This document shows positions 1 to 6,049 of a stretch of 11,779 nucleotides of DNA, piece after piece. The stretch is from Parachlamydiaceae bacterium (GTDB lineage Bacteria; Chlamydiota; Chlamydiia; Chlamydiales; Parachlamydiaceae): positions 1-11,779 of the forward strand of contig JACCVN010000359.1 of assembly GCA_013698165.1 (NCBI GenBank). The letters are read 5' to 3'. The notes under the pieces are model-generated. The model was not told the origin of the DNA, did not search any database, and saw only the letters and a program-made list of their open reading frames with translations. Numbering within the stretch: position 1 is the first letter of the stretch; each line of letters opens with the position of its first letter. The translations under genes were made by a program, and so were the position numbers.

Positions 1-1
1 A

Positions 2-112
2 AACCACGGGAGCTTTCACGCTAGAAATAGTCGAAAATTCTACCTTGACAGCGTACTAGGCTCACAGGGCTATTTAAACTACATTAAGCAATTTATAATG
101 ATTACACCATAA
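2..112 (+). CDS. 3' end of an unknown gene (partial)
   Basis: The first bases are open in frame 2 for 36 codons and end at a TAA at 110-112. The translated tail includes the stretches FHARNSRKFYLDSV and GYLNYIKQFI, a composition typical of real protein rather than chance reading. The stop lies 18 bases before the next gene's start on the same strand, so the two may be cotranscribed. The start is outside the window and I do not recognise the family. The alternative is that this is simply the leader of the next gene. Confidence 0.45.
   Translation, partial: NHGSFHARNSRKFYLDSVLGSQGYLNYIKQFIMITP
94..99 (+). promoter_or_regulatory. Possible -10 box for the phosphoesterase-like gene
   Basis: A perfect TATAAT lies 31 bases before the ATG at 131. 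No good -35 box sits 17 bases upstream (TATTTA at 71-76), and it overlaps the end of the upstream reading frame, so it is only a candidate. Confidence 0.25.
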
Positions 113-130
113 AAGCATTAGGATCAAAAA

Positions 131-691
131 ATGGGGAATCCTAAGTATTTGATATTAGGCATTTTAGTACTACTGTCAACGGCCTATTTTTTCTTTGAAT
201 TTGAGCAGGGAACAACTACGCATGTCTTGGACAAAACTCCGATTGAAACGACAAATCCGCAATGGCAACATGTCGTCGATTATGCTCGCGAGCATTTACC
301 TTTGGAAGGGAAACTGTTGGTAAACTCAAAAGGATTTGGCTATCTGACAGTTGATGACGGTTATGTCCAACAGCTTTTTCCAATGCTTGGGTTAAAAGAA
401 CAAGGATATCGACCACCTCCTTATTACCGTCGATCCGGTTCCCCAGGAGCACATATCAGCGTATTTTACGTCAATGAATACATTTCACCGACTGAGGTCG
501 GTCAAACATTCCATTTTGAGTTAAAACAAATATCAATTGTTAAAACCAGAAATGCAAAGTTTGTTGTCTTACAGGTTCAATCACCTGAATTGGAAAAGCT
601 CAGAGAAAAATATGGGTTAACACCTAAGTTATTAGGACACGATTTCCATATATCACTGGGGAAAAAAGAGTATCACCACAATCGGCAGTAA
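131..691 (+). CDS. Membrane-anchored 2H phosphoesterase-like protein
   Basis: A 186-residue protein. Residues 5-22 form one hydrophobic segment without an obvious cleavage site, so it is likely an N-terminal membrane anchor. The rest contains two HxS motifs, H108-I-S110 (followed by VFY) and H173-I-S175 (followed by LG). Two H-x-[ST] motifs about 65 residues apart, each leading a strand, are the hallmark of the 2H phosphoesterase superfamily (RNA ligase/2',3'-cyclic phosphodiesterase-like enzymes), where both histidines act on a cyclic or 2'-5' phosphodiester. The substrate cannot be read from the sequence, and placing the domain outside the cytoplasmic membrane is inference. AGGA at 120-123, seven bases before the ATG, supports the start. 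The gene follows the partial upstream gene by 18 bases. The family call rests on the motif pair only; an unrelated protein with two chance HxS motifs is possible. Confidence 0.6.
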   Translation: MGNPKYLILGILVLLSTAYFFFEFEQGTTTHVLDKTPIETTNPQWQHVVDYAREHLPLEGKLLVNSKGFGYLTVDDGYVQQLFPMLGLKEQGYRPPPYYRRSGSPGAHISVFYVNEYISPTEVGQTFHFELKQISIVKTRNAKFVVLQVQSPELEKLREKYGLTPKLLGHDFHISLGKKEYHHNRQ

Positions 692-918
692 TTAAGCCTC
701 CAATAATTCCAAAACGTAGCTCGACATTCCAATCATGTATTTAACTTAGTCTTTTTTGTGCCTGGAAGCCAATGTATTGAGGTGAATCGAGTATGAAGTA
801 AAAGAGAATAACCCTTTGCGCTCGCGTAGTCCGACTTAAAAAAAGATTAAGTGAAAAGCATGATTCGAATGCCGAGTTTGGGGCATGGTTCACACCACTT
901 TGAATGTCGAATTCTATT
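692..918. other. Gene-free stretch before the antitoxin operon
   Basis: I see no convincing gene, RNA or terminator here. A minus-strand frame of 81 codons (741-986) runs through it, but it lacks a ribosome binding site and overlaps the operator and start of the antitoxin gene, so it is probably chance. Confidence 0.4.
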
Positions 919-971
919 GTTCCATATTTTATTCTGTTCCATATATATGGAACAGTGTACAATCTGGAACA
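919..971 (+). promoter_or_regulatory. Nested operator of the AbiEi-like antitoxin gene
   Basis: A perfect 20-bp palindrome, TGTTCCATATATATGGAACA, occupies 935-954. It is flanked by one more half-site on each side: TGTTCCATAT at 919-928 and, inverted, TGGAACA at 965-971. The four half-sites are almost symmetric about 944.5, with 16 and 17 bases between outer and inner copies. A possible -10 box TACAAT lies at 958-963, and the last half-site touches the Shine-Dalgarno AGGAGG (971-976). A bound regulator would therefore block both promoter and ribosome binding site. AbiEi antitoxins are known to repress their own operon by binding inverted repeats cooperatively, which fits this layout. Confidence 0.7.
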
Positions 972-984
972 GGAGGGCGTAATC

Positions 985-1737
985 ATGAAAGGACAATTTT
1001 TGGTATCCGCATTTAGTAAGCCAAATATGGGGCGTAATATTTATGCAGATAAATCTTCACTCGTTTTAAATTGGATTCTAATGCAAGGAGTTGAAAAAGA
1101 AGATTTCTCTTTAAGAGAAGTCGCCGTGGCTACTGGAATTGGGTTGGGAACTGTTCATAGAGTGTTTGAACATTTAATCTTAAAGGGTTACTTGCAAGCA
1201 ATTGGCATCAGAACCAATAAGAAATTCGCTGTTAAAAAGGCTTCTGAATTACTCTTTGAATGGATTGGAAAATACAACATCGTGGAGAAATGTAAATTTT
1301 ACTCCTATAGCTCGGGATTCATAAGTAGAGAGCAAATTATAGAAGCGTTGATACTGTCTGGTTTACAAGAAAAAGTTGTTTTAGCTCTTCATTCTTCTGC
1401 AGAGGCGCAAAGACTCAAAAATACAAATTTACAACAACTAGAACTCTATATGGTGGAACCCGGCGTAAGGCAAAAGTTAGAGAGGACTCTTAAGCTATCT
1501 CCAAAAGAAAGAGGATATGAGGTTTTATTAATCGAACCTTACTACAAAGCTTTTCTCAAACAGAGCGTATCCTTACAAGTTATCGATTCAGAAAATTATT
1601 TATTTCATACATCGGAACTCCTTACCTTCCTTGATCTTTATCATTTCCCATTACGTGGAATAGAACAAGCTGAATTCATGGCTCATAAAAACTCTAAGCT
1701 TAAGCGAATCTATAAGAGAGGCACAAAAAATGGCTGA
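985..1737 (+). CDS. AbiEi-like antitoxin and winged-helix autorepressor
   Basis: A 250-residue protein. An ATG at 904 in the same frame is rejected: AGGAGG at 971-976 stands eight bases before 985, and the upstream part contains the operator. Residues 41-75 read as a winged helix-turn-helix (FSLREVAVATGIGLGTVHRV is the core). Near the C-terminus, TFLDLYHFPLRGIEQAEF (214-231) matches the LDL-x(2-4)-P-x-RG-x-E-x-A signature I associate with AbiEi/COG5340 regulators. Such proteins pair with a nucleotidyltransferase toxin in a type IV toxin-antitoxin or abortive-infection operon, neutralising the toxin's effect and repressing the operon. The next gene overlaps the stop codon by eight bases and carries nucleotidyltransferase motifs, which supports this call. 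Because that partner is broken, this looks like an orphan antitoxin, still with good coding sequence and intact operator. Alternative: another winged-helix regulator. Confidence 0.65.
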   Translation: MKGQFLVSAFSKPNMGRNIYADKSSLVLNWILMQGVEKEDFSLREVAVATGIGLGTVHRVFEHLILKGYLQAIGIRTNKKFAVKKASELLFEWIGKYNIVEKCKFYSYSSGFISREQIIEALILSGLQEKVVLALHSSAEAQRLKNTNLQQLELYMVEPGVRQKLERTLKLSPKERGYEVLLIEPYYKAFLKQSVSLQVIDSENYLFHTSELLTFLDLYHFPLRGIEQAEFMAHKNSKLKRIYKRGTKNG

Positions 1738-2112
1738 TTCCCGACAAGAAGATTTGGTGATTCACGAATTTTTAAAATCTATAGGTCCTTGGAGCGACTA
1801 CATCGTCATCGGCGGGGGGTACGCCTTAATCATCTACAAACTTTATTTGGCAATTGTTGCGGAAAGCCACCCGCAAGTACCCGTGATATAGATTCATTAA
1901 TTAGCCGCAAGGTTCCAAAGATAGCTGAAAAAAGCATTGCAGAATACCTTGCGGAATCGGGCTATAGACAATGCATGAATCTACACATATGGCTAGATAC
2001 TGCCACACCAAGTGACTGGATATATTTAGAGAGTCAGGACCCTTATGGTATTTTGAATGCAGATTCTTTTAAAGATATAGTCCAAGGAATGGTTGACAAA
2101 GGCATTCAGTGA
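1730..2112 (+). pseudogene. AbiEii-like nucleotidyltransferase toxin, frameshifted and short
   Basis: The ATG at 1730 overlaps the antitoxin's stop (ATGGCTGA), the usual translational coupling of such pairs. The first frame reads MADSRQEDLVIHEF and reaches IGGGYALIIYKLYLA; about position 1852 it must switch to the -1 frame to continue as NCCGKPPASTRDIDSLI. The GG-x-AL and D-I-D pieces are the two signatures of a polymerase beta-type nucleotidyltransferase domain (hG[GS] and Dh[DE]h). Adding one A at 1852-1853 restores a single frame, so one lost base is the simplest explanation. I see no slippery heptamer to suggest programmed frameshifting. Even repaired, the product is about 127 residues, roughly half the usual family length, so an internal or C-terminal deletion is likely too. 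The toxin is probably inactive. A sequencing error could explain the frameshift but not the short length. Confidence 0.65.
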
Positions 2113-2301
2113 AATGTCATTGACATAATCATGGTTCCGATTGTGCCATCCAGCATAAAAGTCAGTGAACTATATTGCATTCTTTTTCAAATAGAGCCTG
2201 AATGGCATCACAGGTAATCCTTGAGCGGTCTATTTTTCGGTCTTTTCTTAGCCGGAGGATGTAAAGTTCTGTAAAAGCGTGAGAACAAAACATCAATACA
2301 G
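2113..2301. other. Short gene-poor stretch with a possible minus-strand remnant
   Basis: On the minus strand a frame ending at a TGA at 2162-2164 stays open from about 2350. Its last part, including RKDRKIDRSRITCDAIQALF, looks protein-like. It has no ribosome binding site, overlaps the start of the next + strand gene, and I recognise no family. It may be the tail of a decayed gene lost in the same event that shortened the toxin gene. Confidence 0.25.
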
Positions 2302-2652
2302 ATGATCCCACATTGCTACTGGTCAAAAACCTATACAGAGAAGAGACTTAAAGAGGTTGTGACTTATGCAAAAGCTAGATCTCAAAAGGAAGATATTAGA
2401 AATTTAGGTGGATGGATCCAAACAATTCTTAAGACTAATCAAGCTGTAATTGATGATAAGTGGGATGTAAATCAAAATATTTTAAAGCAGTTTTTAAATT
2501 TGAACCAATGGAATGCATTAAAAGTTTATGAGAAATACATTAAAGACTCAATAACAGGGGATGATTTGTCACTTACCATGAATCCAGAAGAATTTAAGAG
2601 ATCATTAGGAGCCCTTTATGAGAAAAGTCAGCTGTACGGATGGACATGTTAA
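2302..2652 (+). CDS. Possible replication-initiator (Rep-like) C-terminal fragment
   Basis: A 116-residue frame with no clear Shine-Dalgarno before the ATG at 2302. The frame is open back only to about 2275, so it looks 5'-truncated. The N-terminal third reads EKRLKEVVTYAKARSQKEDI followed by RNLGGWIQTILK. That resembles the C-terminal end of the second winged helix in plasmid Rep and related initiators, where a helix is followed by an N-x-G-G-[WY] turn and a further helix. The remaining residues are helical and charged, including a D-rich stretch near 77-84. It lies between a decayed toxin gene and the TraB-like gene, a context consistent with plasmid-derived or mobile DNA. The identification is by eye and weak; calling it a hypothetical protein would also be fair. 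Confidence 0.35.
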   Translation: MIPHCYWSKTYTEKRLKEVVTYAKARSQKEDIRNLGGWIQTILKTNQAVIDDKWDVNQNILKQFLNLNQWNALKVYEKYIKDSITGDDLSLTMNPEEFKRSLGALYEKSQLYGWTC

Positions 2653-2654
2653 GT

Positions 2655-2732
2655 GACAATGCCTTATAATAAATAGGAAATTGAGGAAATTTTAAATTTG
2701 CAAAAAAAGGGCTCCCGGACATTGCCTTATTA
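2655..2732 (+). repeat. Pair of 15-bp imperfect direct repeats
   Basis: GACAATGCCTTATAA (2655-2669) and GACATTGCCTTATTA (2718-2732) match at 13 of 15 positions and start 63 bases apart, just after the stop of the Rep-like fragment. Two copies are too few to call iterons. Confidence 0.4.
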
Positions 2733-2813
2733 GATCATTTTTAAGTAAGAGGAAGTTTCTACTTTGCGCTTACATTTATACTAGAATTCTTCCATAAAAA
2801 ATAATAAATGTTT

Positions 2814-2819
2814 TATAAT
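2814..2819 (+). promoter_or_regulatory. Possible -10 box of the TraB-like gene
   Basis: TATAAT lies 36 bases before the ATG at 2856 in a very AT-rich stretch. TTCCAT at 2790-2795 is a poor -35 candidate with an 18-base spacer. TATACT at 2777-2782 is an alternative -10. Confidence 0.3.
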
Positions 2820-2855
2820 ATAATAAATAATGCTCTTTAAAATGGGGGATTCAAC

Positions 2856-3974
2856 ATGCAAATCAACCAACAGCCTAACGACTATTTATATTTTGTTATT
2901 GAGGATGATAACAATAAAGTCAGAGGGCATGTAATTGGGGTGCAACATTGGGTGGAACCCAAAGATAAAGACTTTAATCCTCGTATACTTGACGCTATTG
3001 AACGTTCTGCTCGAATGATATTAGAAATTCCTCCCGATTCAAAAGAGCCGCTTCTCCCTTCAAAAGTAGATTCAAAAAAATATAAAAATATTATATCTGA
3101 TACGTTAGAAAATCTCAAAATGGTGTCAAAAAAAGAAGAATCTCAAGAAATTGACACCTCGAATATAGAAATCGAGAAATTACTTAGTGAAATTGAAGAA
3201 GAATGTTTAAAATCAGCGGGTAAAAATCAAGATAATGAACAAATAAAAAGTGTGGGCTATGAAAAAGTAAAAGATATTTTGCCTAAGATATCATCTATTG
3301 AAGAAAAACTTATGTTTTTGAAGACAATTAAAGACAAGATTTTTGATTTTAATTTAGTCTCAATTGAGAGAAATATAAATAAAAAGGTTGAACATAAAAT
3401 AATCGAACATCTAGAAATTGAGGATTTGAATAAAAAAATATTTTCAGCTAAAATTAAATTAAATCTAAGACACATTAAAGAAAATGTGTCAGACAAAGAT
3501 TATCAAAACATTTTAGAACAATTAAATCAGATGGAACTGCAGCAAGAGAAAATTAATTTCTTAATGCAGCAGAAAGAAGAATTTAAAATAGCTAATAAGG
3601 GCTCACCTTTAACCTATCAGGAAGAACAGTTATTGAATGAATCTCTCTATAGAGCATGGGTTGATGGAGATGTAGAGAATTTAAAAACTTTAATAAATAG
3701 GTCATTTGAAATCTTCAAAGAAGAGCCTGAATTTCAAGAAATACATCAGCCAAGGGATAAACAAATGGCTGAACGTATCATTAATGTCATATGTACAGCA
3801 AAGAAGGAAAACACTGAAGCAGCATTTATGATGGGATGTGGCCATCTTCTTTATACAAATCATGATACAAATCGCATAAACATTATTGATCACCTAAATG
3901 AGCATTTTAAGACAGACCTTAAAGGCTGGTCTATACGACAAATAACTAAGAATGATGTCGTTCCAATGAAATAA
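2856..3974 (+). CDS. TraB/GumN (TIKI)-family protein with a long helical insertion
   Basis: A 372-residue protein; GGGGGA at 2844-2849 supports the start. The N-terminal part has G28-V-Q-H31 followed by a helix and E57 in MILEIPP. The C-terminal part has GDVENLKTLI, R300-D-K-Q-M304, then G327-C-G-H330 in MMGCGHLLYT, and GWSIRQI near the end. Two GxxH motifs with an acidic residue after the first and an R-[ND]-x-x-M helix between them are the pattern of the TraB/PrgY/GumN/TIKI superfamily, whose TIKI members are metal-dependent proteases. Between about residues 75 and 245 lies a lysine- and glutamate-rich, largely helical insertion with coiled-coil character that family members normally lack. 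No signal peptide or membrane segment is visible, unlike many relatives, so it may act in the cytoplasm or be secreted by another route. Substrate and partner are unknown. It stands alone, with its own AT-rich promoter region. Confidence 0.7.
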   Translation: MQINQQPNDYLYFVIEDDNNKVRGHVIGVQHWVEPKDKDFNPRILDAIERSARMILEIPPDSKEPLLPSKVDSKKYKNIISDTLENLKMVSKKEESQEIDTSNIEIEKLLSEIEEECLKSAGKNQDNEQIKSVGYEKVKDILPKISSIEEKLMFLKTIKDKIFDFNLVSIERNINKKVEHKIIEHLEIEDLNKKIFSAKIKLNLRHIKENVSDKDYQNILEQLNQMELQQEKINFLMQQKEEFKIANKGSPLTYQEEQLLNESLYRAWVDGDVENLKTLINRSFEIFKEEPEFQEIHQPRDKQMAERIINVICTAKKENTEAAFMMGCGHLLYTNHDTNRINIIDHLNEHFKTDLKGWSIRQITKNDVVPMK

Positions 3975-4054
3975 AATTGCATATCAACCCAATATGCTCA
4001 GTCCCTAATTAATAGTTTTATTTCTTCCATATATTCATTCAAAATGGAAAATTA
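3975..4054. other. AT-rich spacer after the TraB-like gene
   Basis: This holds a weak 6-bp hairpin, GCATAT at 3979-3984 with ATATGC at 3992-3997, without a directly following T-run. Nothing else is recognised. Confidence 0.3.
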
Positions 4055-4409
4055 TCATAGCGTATAAAAAAGTTTCTTTGCTTTTTGTTGTACATATTCT
4101 GCCGAAAGAAATGTGTCTGGCAGATCACTGCCTCTTTTTTGTTGTTGCTCTTGTAACTTTTCTGTGCATTGCGGATCTTGCATATAAATTTTTTTATAGG
4201 AAAGTTGTGAAGGCCTATAATCAAGATTAAATCCTTTTGATGCGGTCATAATTTCATTAGTAAGAATGGTCGTTAGCATCTATCATCCAACCTAAGCAAC
4301 AAAGTCTAGCTTTTTCCATTTCTTCAAAATTATTTATGCCTAAATAATTACATAGCTGTAAAATACGATCCGTTGTCCCAGAAATGCCTGCGGTTGAAGG
4401 CACTCCCAC
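4055..4409 (-). pseudogene. Frameshifted 3' remnant of an unknown gene
   Basis: Two adjoining minus-strand frames join into one protein-like reading. The first, from about 4409 (GTG) to a TAA at 4257-4259, includes STAGISGTTDRILQLCNYLG and RLCCLGWMIDANDHSY. The second, ending at the TGA at 4055-4057, continues as NEIMTASKGFNLDYRPSQ and ends in a glutamine- and lysine-rich tail. A one-base change near 4255-4262 would fuse them at DHSY-NEIM. Upstream of 4409 the first frame meets a TGA at 4416-4418, so the 5' part is also lost or shifted. I do not recognise the family. Two consecutive fragments that join in sense suggest decay of a real gene rather than chance. No function can be assigned. Confidence 0.45.
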
Positions 4410-4590
4410 TGCTTGTCAGCTAACACCAGAAACGAAGGATGGCTTTCCAGAAATGGACATCCAGACTCACTGGGAAGCAAGACCGGATCCACCTTCTCTT
4501 GAAGGGAGCTGCGATCCACCTCATTGGGTGGATAACAGCGATTCTCCTCATTGGGCGGACCACAGCGATCCACCCCACTGGAGAGATTGA
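4384..4590 (+). CDS. Small possible protein with DPPHW nonapeptide repeats
   Basis: A 68-codon frame from an ATG at 4384 whose C-terminal half encodes the 27-bp tandem repeat as nine-residue units: DPPSLEGSC, DPPHWVDNS, DSPHWADHS, DPPHWRD. The HW pair also appears in a more degraded unit before them (IQTHWEARP). Among the three best copies, CCT/CCC, CAT/CAC and GAT/GAC differ only at the third codon position in this frame, weak support that it was once translated. There is no Shine-Dalgarno before the ATG and the product is very short. The same DNA also reads openly on the minus strand, so the coding strand is unsettled. It could be the tail of a decayed repeat protein. Confidence 0.25.
   Translation: MPAVEGTPTACQLTPETKDGFPEMDIQTHWEARPDPPSLEGSCDPPHWVDNSDSPHWADHSDPPHWRD
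4459..4590. repeat. 27-bp tandem repeat, about five copies, decaying to the left
   Basis: Units begin at 4459 (degenerate), 4486, 4513, 4540 and 4567 (24 bases). The best pair, 4513-4539 and 4540-4566, share GAT, CCTCATTGGG and CAGC-type blocks. The period is a multiple of three, so reading frame is kept across copies. Confidence 0.75.
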
Positions 4591-4821
4591 CCACACAGCA
4601 CAAAAAAAATTGTCACCAGAGAGGCTCTCCAATGCCAGTAGGAAATGGTCACATTTTGCCTCATTTCACTGTTTTTCAACCATTTACCATCTTAATTACC
4701 CAAAAATTCAGAGGTCCTCAATAATGGATCTTATTTGGATGCCGTCAATTAGATAAAGCATCTGAAAAAGCACTTCCAACACCTAGTCAATATTCAAATT
4801 GCCATTGAATTTCCTATCCTT
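4591..4821. other. Gene-free stretch between repeat and MFS gene
   Basis: No feature is supported here. A short minus-strand frame ending about 4722 reads QMLYLIDGIQIRSIIEDL, which is protein-like, but it is only about two dozen codons long, without a ribosome binding site. Confidence 0.3.
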
Positions 4822-4851
4822 TTAGCCCTGACGTTTAAGCTTTAGGGCTAA
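4822..4851 (-). terminator. Hairpin at the end of the MFS gene, possible terminator
   Basis: TTAGCCCT (4822-4829) pairs perfectly with AGGGCTAA (4844-4851), loop 14 bases. The hairpin spans the stop codon at 4835-4837 of the last gene of the minus-strand operon. No U-tract follows on that strand, so termination is not assured. Confidence 0.4.
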
Positions 4852-6049
4852 CAGTTTCAGGGGCGTAAATGGCGGCGATAGCGCCCACCAAATACGTCAT
4901 TGAAAAAAGGCATAAGGCAACTGCATGCCCTCCTAATAATGGAATTAGAAATCCCATAAAAAGAACTGCGACGATTGTCACAAGTCTTCCACTATTTAGG
5001 CATATGCCGACAAAGGTCGCTCTGACTTTGGTCGGGAAGAGTTCCGGCAGATAAATATACATAACTGCCTGAGCCATCCCAATAAAAAAACCTAATACAC
5101 TATAGAGAACATAGATATCACGCGAAAATCCTGTTTGTAAAAACATCCAGATCGACAGGATGAATGCTCCTCCAAAGGAAAGCATGATCGCCATCTTTCG
5201 ACCTCCCGAATCGACCAACTTACCTGACACCATACAGCCAACCACTGCGCATAGCCCATGTAAACATGTGGCCAAATTTTTCTCATGCCCGACAGCTTTC
5301 TCTCCCATCAAGGAATGCATCCAAGTGGGTACCCAAGCTGATGTCGCCCAATATCCTACGAGCAAGCATCCAAAAATGAAAGAGCCAAACATCAAATTTT
5401 TGCGATACTGTCCTTTAGTTGTAGTCATAGCTTCGCGAACTTTTTGGGAATAACCAAGTTCGCGAAAGTAATAGAATACAATTCCAGCCAGAACTAAAGC
5501 GATAAGTCCCATGGCAAATGCTACACGCCACATTGGAAATATCTGTGCAATCACTGCTGAAAGTAACACTCCGACTTGATAGGAGGAGACTAAAGCTCCA
5601 ACCGCGATGGCACGCGAACGTGCCGGCCACGTTTCCGATAAAAATATCGAGCTGCCAAGCATCGCGCCTCCGACACCTATGCCTGTCATGAATCGGAAAA
5701 ACGCAAGTTGCCAAACTGTCTGTGAAGCTCCCGCTAATGCTGTAAAGACACTGTAAAGAACAATTGAGAATGCCATTGCCTTTACACGTCCAAATTTATC
5801 ACTCAACAAGCCTAGAAATATTCCACCAAACATCCATCCGCCCAAGAAACTTGCAATAATATAGGAACCATATTGGCTCATTTCCGCTACTGTTACTTTC
5901 ACGGCGACTTCGCTTATTGCTTGTGGCAGCATAATCGAAAATATTGTCGCATTTATGCCGGCAAAAATTCCAGTCATCCAACATATTATAAATACCAGGC
6001 GTCTATACGAAGCCTCTGATGCATTTGTTAAACTATCTGTAATGTGCAT
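4835..6049 (-). CDS. Major facilitator superfamily transporter
   Basis: A 404-residue membrane protein with about 12 hydrophobic segments, usual for the family. The MFS A-motif appears as G80-LLSD-KFGR88 between segments 2 and 3 and is echoed in the second half as G276-KLVD-SGGRK. R119-FMTGIGVGG and E139-TWPARSR form the following conserved block, PELFPTKVRAT (335-345) the equivalent in the second half, and the protein closes with APET. These features place it near the sugar porter and aromatic acid:H+ symporter branches. Its substrate is not readable. GGGAGG (6056-6061) six bases before the ATG supports the start. It is the last gene of a three-gene operon; its first 17 bases overlap the end of the aminotransferase gene, so translation is likely coupled. 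The neighbour suggests transport of an amino acid, keto acid or other carboxylate, which is inference. Confidence 0.88.
   Translation of the reverse strand: MHITDSLTNASEASYRRLVFIICWMTGIFAGINATIFSIMLPQAISEVAVKVTVAEMSQYGSYIIASFLGGWMFGGIFLGLLSDKFGRVKAMAFSIVLYSVFTALAGASQTVWQLAFFRFMTGIGVGGAMLGSSIFLSETWPARSRAIAVGALVSSYQVGVLLSAVIAQIFPMWRVAFAMGLIALVLAGIVFYYFRELGYSQKVREAMTTTKGQYRKNLMFGSFIFGCLLVGYWATSAWVPTWMHSLMGEKAVGHEKNLATCLHGLCAVVGCMVSGKLVDSGGRKMAIMLSFGGAFILSIWMFLQTGFSRDIYVLYSVLGFFIGMAQAVMYIYLPELFPTKVRATFVGICLNSGRLVTIVAVLFMGFLIPLLGGHAVALCLFSMTYLVGAIAAIYAPETVSPKA

Noticed and set aside
904..984. An upstream in-frame ATG extending the antitoxin by 27 residues
   Set aside because: The extension covers the palindromic operator and lacks a Shine-Dalgarno, while AGGAGG stands at the right distance from 985.
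741..986. An 81-codon minus-strand frame
   Set aside because: It has no ribosome binding site and runs across the antitoxin operator and start; the product looks like no known protein.
1840..1860. Programmed frameshifting in the toxin gene
   Set aside because: No slippery heptamer is present, and the repaired product is still much too short, so mutation fits better.
3979..3997. Terminator after the TraB-like gene
   Set aside because: The stem is only six mostly A/T pairs, and no T-run follows directly.
4340..4632. Minus-strand frames across the 27-bp repeat (PPNEVDR-type or PMRWIAV-type units)
   Set aside because: All frames stay open because the repeat period is a multiple of three. None has a ribosome binding site, and third-position changes slightly favour the + frame.
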